Positions 59,316-64,000 of a stretch of DNA of 64,000 nt are shown piece after piece. The stretch spans positions 186,001 through 250,000 of the forward strand of contig NZ_QUEE01000006.1 of assembly GCF_003477885.1 (NCBI RefSeq), in the 5' to 3' direction. The position numbers were made by a program, and so were the translations under genes. The notes under the pieces are model-generated. The model saw only the letters and a program-made list of their open reading frames with translations, was not told the DNA's origin and made no database searches. The first letter of the stretch is position 1, and each line of letters starts with the position of its first letter. The stretch comes from Lachnotalea sp. AF33-28 (GTDB lineage: Bacteria; Bacillota; Clostridia; Lachnospirales; Lachnospiraceae).

Positions 59316-60017
59316 TCAGTCTTCCTCCGCCATGCGGTAGCCGACGCCGATTTCCGTGAAGATATACTGGGGGTCACCGGGATTTTTTTCGATTTTACGC
59401 CGGATGTTGGCCATATTGACCCGCAGAATCTGGTTGTTGTGGTCCGCGTAAGGTCCCCAGATCCTGGTGATGATGGAATCGTAGGTCAGCACCCGCCCCG
59501 CATTTTTGGCGAGCAGGGATACGAGTTTGTACTCTATCTGCGTCAGATGGACATCCTTTTCATCCACAAATACGATCCGTTTGTCAAAATCGATTACAAG
59601 GTCCTTCACCTGAAAGATATTTTTCTGGCGTCCGGCGCCTCCTGCATCCGGGCTGTGGCGGATCGCGGTGCGGATGCGGGCCAGCAGCTCCGACGTGCCG
59701 AAAGGCTTGGTGATATAATCGTCGGCGCCCAGATCCAGCGCCGCCACCTTTTCTTTTTCCTGGGTGCGGGCAGAGATTACGATGACCGGGATGCCTGACC
59801 AGCTCCTGACCTGCTTCAGCACCTCTGTTCCGTCAATATCGGGCAGCCCCAGATCTAACAGAACGATATCCGGGCAGTGCGAGGTGATGACGGAGAGCGC
59901 TTCACGTCCGGAAGCACAGGCGAAAGTCCTGTAGCTGTTGGCCCGAAGCGTGGCCTCCATAAAGCTGCGGATGTTTTGTTCATCCTCGATGATCAGAATG
60001 GTAACTCTATTTGCCAT
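59316..60017 (-). CDS. kdpE: KdpE-like response regulator
   Basis: A 233-residue OmpR-family regulator: receiver with Glu11-Asp12, phospho-acceptor Asp55 in IVLLDLGLPDIDG and Lys in DYITKPFGT, then a winged helix (LVSLLAKNAGRVLTYDSII and NIRRKIEKNPGDPQYIFTEIGVGYRM), both typical of KdpE. GAAGGAG precedes the ATG at 60017; an open extension upstream overlaps the kinase gene in another frame and is rejected. KdpE usually controls the potassium pump KdpFABC, which is not seen in this window. Confidence 0.88.
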   Translation of the reverse strand: MANRVTILIIEDEQNIRSFMEATLRANSYRTFACASGREALSVITSHCPDIVLLDLGLPDIDGTEVLKQVRSWSGIPVIVISARTQEKEKVAALDLGADDYITKPFGTSELLARIRTAIRHSPDAGGAGRQKNIFQVKDLVIDFDKRIVFVDEKDVHLTQIEYKLVSLLAKNAGRVLTYDSIITRIWGPYADHNNQILRVNMANIRRKIEKNPGDPQYIFTEIGVGYRMAEED

Positions 60018-61551
60018 AATCAGATTCTCCTTCATAGGGTAGCGTAAATGTGAATACTGCTCCGTCCGGATGGTTGGCTGCGGTGATGGTCCCGCCGTGG
60101 GAATGGATGATGGTTTTGCAGATGGAGAGGCCGATGCCCATACCCTTGGACGCGTCGCTGCTGCCGCTTTCATAGCCGGCGCTTCCGTCAAACAGCGTGG
60201 GCAGCAAATCTTCCCGCAGGCCGGTGCCGTAATCTTTCACTTCAAAACGGATATGATCACTCATTTCTGTTACATTCAGCTCGATGGGACGGTCCGTGTG
60301 GGAATGCTTGACCGCGTTTTCCAGCAGATTGATGATCACCTGTTCAATTAACGTGGCATCCATGGACACCATCAGGAAATCCGCCGGGATATGCACGGTG
60401 ACCGCTGCCTGGGGCAGCCTCTTTTTCAGCCGCAGCACCGCTTCGGATACAACCTCCTCAAGCGGTTCGGGATGTTTGTTGACATTGGCGTTTTCATTGT
60501 TGATCCTTGTGACAGTGAGCAGGTTTTCCACCATGTTTAACAGCCAGTTGGAATCCTCATGGATCTGGCCAATCAGCGCGTCCTTGTCGGATTCGCTTAA
60601 GTAATCCTTCGCCTCCAGATAAGTGGCGCTGGAGCCGATCATGCTGGTAAGCGGGGTGCGCAGGTCGTGGGATACGGCGCGAAGAAGGTTGGCACGGGTC
60701 TTTTCCTTTTCGCTTTCAATGGCCAGTTTTTGGTGCGTGTCCGAAAGGCGCTGCTTTTCCATAGCCATCACAACCTGGGGAATCATCAGGTTTAAAAATG
60801 TGAGCGCGTCGGGGCGCAGCGGCTTGCCTGCCGCACAGCCGATTCCCAGCACGCTGAGCACATCCTCGCCCGATAAAAACGGAAGATACAGGCAGGAAGA
60901 TGACAGTGGATTTGCGGTGCCGATACCCGACGGCCTGCCGGATACATAGGCCTGATGGGCCGCCTGGCGTTCTTCCTTAAGCAGAAAAACGGAGGAAACT
61001 CCCCGGGCCTGCGGCTGGGCCGCCGGCCCGGAACTCATGATCGGATCCTCTGTGTACAGGATGACGGGGGAACCGGTGAATGTGTACAGGTAATCCAGCG
61101 TAAGCGTGATGATTTGGGGTATATCTTCTGCGGTGAGCAGGCTGCGGCTGATCTCATTGAGCTGCTGCATGACCTTTTCGCGTTCAGCGGTGATGCGGGC
61201 CTGCTCCTTCACCTGTGCGGTGGCGGCGCTCGTAATCAGCGAGATGGCAAGCATGCCGATGAAGGTTATGGGATAGCCGCTCCTGGTGAAATCCAACTGC
61301 ATAAAGGGATAGGTGAAAAAGAAATTTACTCCGATGACACCGGCGACAGAAGCCAGGACACCCCAGAGATGTCCGGAGGTATAACGGGCGACCAGCACCA
61401 CAAACAGCATGTATACCACGGCTACATTGGTGGTGTTCTGTGTGGTTTCCGTAAACAGATAGGAGATTAAGGTTGCCAGGGCCAGCAATACGGCGGTGAT
61501 ACCTGGATCGAAAGCCTTGTGCTGCCGGATATTTTTTGAAAGAGCGTACAT
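60007..61551 (-). CDS. Short KdpD-like sensor kinase lacking the N-terminal KdpD/Usp region
   Basis: A 514-residue kinase. It starts directly with the four-segment DUF4118 membrane domain (about residues 15-105: AVLLALATLISYLFTE, then VVYMLFVVLVARYTSG), followed by a coiled linker, a GAF-like domain (about 125-270), HisKA with LLRAVSHDLRTPLTSMIG, and an ATPase (LLENAVKHS, GMGIGLSICKTI). Full KdpD is about 900 residues and has an N-terminal KdpD and Usp domain, missing here. It overlaps kdpE by 11 bases. GAAAGGAACC precedes the ATG. It may sense something other than potassium. Confidence 0.85.
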   Translation of the reverse strand: MYALSKNIRQHKAFDPGITAVLLALATLISYLFTETTQNTTNVAVVYMLFVVLVARYTSGHLWGVLASVAGVIGVNFFFTYPFMQLDFTRSGYPITFIGMLAISLITSAATAQVKEQARITAEREKVMQQLNEISRSLLTAEDIPQIITLTLDYLYTFTGSPVILYTEDPIMSSGPAAQPQARGVSSVFLLKEERQAAHQAYVSGRPSGIGTANPLSSSCLYLPFLSGEDVLSVLGIGCAAGKPLRPDALTFLNLMIPQVVMAMEKQRLSDTHQKLAIESEKEKTRANLLRAVSHDLRTPLTSMIGSSATYLEAKDYLSESDKDALIGQIHEDSNWLLNMVENLLTVTRINNENANVNKHPEPLEEVVSEAVLRLKKRLPQAAVTVHIPADFLMVSMDATLIEQVIINLLENAVKHSHTDRPIELNVTEMSDHIRFEVKDYGTGLREDLLPTLFDGSAGYESGSSDASKGMGIGLSICKTIIHSHGGTITAANHPDGAVFTFTLPYEGESDYGK

Positions 61552-61750
61552 AGCGGGTTCCTTTCCTGAACAGTCGGATGATCATAATTTATGCACTAAC
61601 ATTATACTACCTTTTTTGGGAAAGACCAAGGAATGATCGTAAAGAACATGTTAAGAATTGCCTGCAGCACTTGCTAAGGCCGTTAAAAGATGGTAAGTTA
61701 CGGATGGCTTAAGCCGCAATAAGTTGCCCAAAACAGGTATCAGCGCAGGA

Positions 61751-61792
61751 TTTCCCGAATAAACGTTAAAGAAGAGTTTATTTTGGGAAAGG
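61751..61792 (+). promoter_or_regulatory. Hairpin covering the ribosome site of the Na/Pi cotransporter gene
   Basis: TTTCCC-G-AATAAAC (61751-61764) pairs with GTTTATT-TT-GGGAAA (61776-61790) around an 11-base loop. GGGAAAGG at 61785-61792 is the only ribosome site for the ATG at 61799, so the stem would hide it. Confidence 0.4.
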
Positions 61793-61798
61793 TTTTCT

Positions 61799-62782
61799 AT
61801 GAAAACTGCAGATTTTTTAATGCTGCTGACCGGCCTGTCCCTCTTTTTATACGGCATGCAGATGATGGAGGAGGGGCTCTTGACGGCGGCGGGAGACCGC
61901 ATGAAAAAGCTGATTGCGGTGTTGGCCGGCGGGAGGGCGAGAGGCGTGCTCATAGGCACGCTGGTGACGGCGGTCATCCAGTCCTCTTCGGCTATGACGG
62001 TCATGGTTGTCGGCTTTGTAAACAGCGGTATGATGACGCTGTATCAGGCGGTGTGGATCATCATGGGAGCCAATATCGGAACTACGGTTACAGGACAGCT
62101 GATCGCTCTGAATCTGGGCGCACTCGCTCCGATACTGGCATTTACCGGCGTGATCCTGGTAGTATTTGTGAAAAGGCCCGCCGCGAAAAGCGCAGGGGAG
62201 ATGTTTGCAGGGCTGGGCGTGCTTTTGATCGGCATGGAGATTATGGGGCGCGCTATGCTGCCGCTGCAGAATTCCCCGCTGTTTCTTAAGTGGATGACAA
62301 CCTTTCGAAATCCGTTTATCGGTGTGCTGGCAGGGACCGTATTTACGGCGCTGATACAATCCTCCTCCGCTTCCGTGGGGATACTGCAGATGCTGGCTTC
62401 TTCCGGCATGATCGGCCTGGGGGACGCGGTTTATGTGGTGTGCGGACAGAATATCGGTACCTGCGTTACCGCAATGCTCGCAGCGATCGGCACCAGCACC
62501 GATGCAAAAAGGACGACGGTGATCCATGTGCTGTTCAATGTGATCGGAACGGTGATATTTATTGCCCTGTGTGTTCTGACACCGTTCACAGACCTCGTGC
62601 GTCTGCTGTCGCCTGAAAATCCGTCCATGCAGATCGCAAATATACATACCATATTTAATGTGGTGACAACTCTGGCATTGCTGCCCTTCGGGAAGCGGAT
62701 GGCGGATTGGGCGGTGAAAATTCTCCCTGACCGCTCGCCGGATAACAGAGTGGAAACAGCAAAAAGAAGGAGCAGAAAATAA
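61799..62782 (+). CDS. Na+/phosphate cotransporter family protein
   Basis: A 327-residue membrane protein of the NptA/PF02690 family. It contains the family's two inverted repeats with Q-S-S motifs: TLVTAVIQSSSAMTVMVVGF and TVFTALIQSSSASVGILQML. MGANIGTTVTGQ and CGQNIGTCVTAM are the matching loops. It lacks the C-terminal PhoU-like domain that many homologues carry. It imports phosphate with sodium. It is followed after 6 bases by a DUF368 gene. Confidence 0.9.
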   Translation: MKTADFLMLLTGLSLFLYGMQMMEEGLLTAAGDRMKKLIAVLAGGRARGVLIGTLVTAVIQSSSAMTVMVVGFVNSGMMTLYQAVWIIMGANIGTTVTGQLIALNLGALAPILAFTGVILVVFVKRPAAKSAGEMFAGLGVLLIGMEIMGRAMLPLQNSPLFLKWMTTFRNPFIGVLAGTVFTALIQSSSASVGILQMLASSGMIGLGDAVYVVCGQNIGTCVTAMLAAIGTSTDAKRTTVIHVLFNVIGTVIFIALCVLTPFTDLVRLLSPENPSMQIANIHTIFNVVTTLALLPFGKRMADWAVKILPDRSPDNRVETAKRRSRK

Positions 62783-62788
62783 ACAGTT

Positions 62789-63652
62789 ATGAACCGAGCA
62801 AAAAGACTTATAAAAGAACTGATGAAAGGCATTATCATCGGAGTGGCCAATATCATACCGGGTGTCAGCGGCGGTACGATGGCAGTGTCCATGGGTATTT
62901 ACGATAAACTAATCTCTGCCATAACAAATATCTTCAAGGATTTTAAGAACAGCATAAAAACACTGTGCCCTTATCTGGCCGGCATGCTGCTGGGAATAGT
63001 GGGGCTGTCCTTTGTGATTGAATGGCTTTTCGGCCATTATCCCTTTCAGACCAATATGTTGTTTATCGGTTTGATCGTCGGATGTCTGCCGATTATAGTG
63101 AAAAAGGTGAAAGGGAAAAAGTTCAATGCAGGATATGCGCTGGCGTTTGCCCTATTCTTCCTGCTCGTGATCGGCATGACCTGGTTTGGCAACACCTCCG
63201 GACGGCAGGTGGAGCTTAAGACAGGGATACTGGACGGTCTGATTCTCGCGGCTGTGGGCCTTATCGCTTCGGCCACGATGGTGATTCCCGGTGTCAGCGG
63301 TTCCATGGTGCTGACCATCATGGGCTACTATATGCCGGTGGTAAAGGAGATCAACCAGTTTATACTTTCCGTGACCGGCGGAAATGTTGAAGGCATTTTG
63401 CACGGTCTGGGAATCCTTGTGCCCTTTGGAATCGGAGTGGTGCTGGGGATCTTTCTGATCGCCAAGCTGATCGAGTTCATTTTCTCAAAGGCGGAGACCG
63501 TGGCATATTATGCCATATTGGGTCTGATTATCGCATCCCCCATCGCAATTTTGATGAAGTCGGATCTGGCCGGCCTAAGCGTGCTGCCGGTGGTGACAGG
63601 CGTTGCCGCGCTTTGCGCGGGGCTCTTTGTGGCCGGTAAGCTGGGCGAGTAG
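62789..63652 (+). CDS. DUF368 membrane protein
   Basis: A 287-residue membrane protein with about eight hydrophobic segments. The family motif is IGVANIIPGVSGGTMAVSMG near the N-terminus, repeated as TMVIPGVSGSMVLTIMG in the second half. DUF368 proteins have been linked to transport of undecaprenyl phosphate across the membrane; that role is family knowledge and not shown by this sequence. Only 6 bases separate it from the phosphate transporter, and there is no good ribosome site in the gap, so it may depend on the upstream gene. Confidence 0.9.
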   Translation: MNRAKRLIKELMKGIIIGVANIIPGVSGGTMAVSMGIYDKLISAITNIFKDFKNSIKTLCPYLAGMLLGIVGLSFVIEWLFGHYPFQTNMLFIGLIVGCLPIIVKKVKGKKFNAGYALAFALFFLLVIGMTWFGNTSGRQVELKTGILDGLILAAVGLIASATMVIPGVSGSMVLTIMGYYMPVVKEINQFILSVTGGNVEGILHGLGILVPFGIGVVLGIFLIAKLIEFIFSKAETVAYYAILGLIIASPIAILMKSDLAGLSVLPVVTGVAALCAGLFVAGKLGE

Positions 63653-63687
63653 ATGTACTGGTACCGGGTTGTTGGAATGATTTTCAG

Positions 63688-63729
63688 GTATGCGCAGGTC
63701 ATCAGCCTTCGGCTGGTGACAAGAAAGGA
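63688..63729 (+). promoter_or_regulatory. Leader hairpin element, copy 3
   Basis: GTCATCAGC (63699-63707) pairs with GCTGGTGAC (63712-63720) around a CTTCG loop, a very stable UUCG-type hairpin, followed by AAGAAAGGA. TATGCGCAG precedes it. The GTCATCA...TGGTGAC arms are identical to those of the gcvT leader at 50925-50947. Confidence 0.55.
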
Positions 63730-63745
63730 TTGTGTGATTTAAATA

Positions 63746-64000
63746 ATGGAAAGTGACAGTATCCCCCTTATATTCGTATTAGCAGGACTGATCATGATGT
63801 CGGCCTATTTCTCGGCCACGGAGACGGCGTATTCTACCTTTAACAGGCTGAAGTTAAAAAACATGGCGGCGGGCGGTAACCGGAGAGCGGCGCTGGTATT
63901 GAAGCAGTCGGAGAGCTACGACAGTCTGCTTTCCACGATACTGATCGGAAACAATATCGTAAATATCGCCTCGGCGTCTCTGGCAACCGTTATATTCACG
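63746..64000 (+). CDS. CNNM/CorC-type transporter (HlyC/CorC family), cut by window end
   Basis: The first 85 residues of a membrane protein with a CNNM (DUF21) domain: a hydrophobic start PLIFVLAGLIMMSAYFSATETAYS, then FNRLKLKNMAA and the family motif STILIGNNIVNIASASLATV. Members are thought to export magnesium or cobalt; CBS and CorC domains are expected beyond the window. AAAGGA is 16 bases before the ATG at 63746, which is long; in-frame alternatives upstream meet a stop. Confidence 0.85.
   Translation, partial: MESDSIPLIFVLAGLIMMSAYFSATETAYSTFNRLKLKNMAAGGNRRAALVLKQSESYDSLLSTILIGNNIVNIASASLATVIFT

Noticed and set aside
60018..60191. A 58-residue N-terminal extension of KdpE
   Set aside because: Its Ala/Pro/Ser-rich sequence is the antisense-frame shadow of the kinase end; ATG 60017 has a good ribosome site and a normal KdpE start.

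Overview
The window looks like chromosomal DNA from an anaerobic gut-type Firmicute, most probably the family Lachnospiraceae. The grounds are protein families and signals: two sugar loci of the Bacillus 'yes/lpl' type, a pyruvate:ferredoxin oxidoreductase, a tandem glycine riboswitch with a split glycine decarboxylase (P1 and P2), BceRS-BceAB, consensus sigma-A promoters, strong GGAGG ribosome sites and intrinsic terminators. No rRNA, tRNA, CRISPR, phage or transposase gene was seen.

Layout. 1-1.05 kb: the end of a family 5 substrate-binding protein. 1.3-10.9 kb: a first carbohydrate operon (TIM-barrel isomerase/epimerase, LplB/YtcP-type permeases, lipoprotein, an unassigned alpha/alpha-barrel protein, a membrane AraC regulator, a 2-hydroxyacid dehydrogenase). 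11.3-30.5 kb: a larger glycan locus. It has one operon with a giant GH2, an SGNH esterase and a YesL protein; a divergent YesM/YesN-like two-component system; and an operon with ABC transporter, unassigned alpha/alpha-barrel protein, GH105/88, GH28 and GH94. None of the degradative enzymes has a signal peptide. Oligosaccharides, probably pectic or rhamnogalacturonan-like, therefore seem to be imported and then cut in the cytoplasm, ending in phosphorolysis. Two promoters of this locus share the same 15-base motif upstream of the -10 box, which ties them into one regulon.

30.5-38.6 kb: aroD-aroE, an intergenic region with two adjacent MITE-like elements carrying target-site duplications, an HD-domain nucleotidase, a BceAB/BceRS-like peptide-sensing and export module, a 51-residue small protein and an XRE regulator. 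38.7-46.7 kb: nifJ, type I asparaginase, then an oxidoreductase, a C_GCAxxG_C_C protein and a GH32 homologue whose catalytic nucleophile motif is lost. 46.8-50.6 kb: an RclA/Har-like disulfide reductase behind a perfect consensus promoter covered by palindromes, and a YtrA-type GntR/ABC module with a 12-base palindromic operator.

50.6-57.8 kb: a complete glycine cleavage operon (gcvT, gcvH, gcvPA, gcvPB, lplA, lpdA) under a tandem glycine riboswitch and terminator. 57.8-64 kb: an SPFH protein with a small ribbon-helix-helix protein, a KdpE/short-KdpD pair without kdpFABC nearby, a Na/Pi cotransporter, a DUF368 protein and the start of a CNNM/CorC-type protein.

The least explained signals are the degenerate GH32, the GH94 phosphorylase and two unassigned barrel proteins in the glycan loci, a leader hairpin family placed just ahead of ribosome sites of unrelated genes, and a family of short intergenic repeats.
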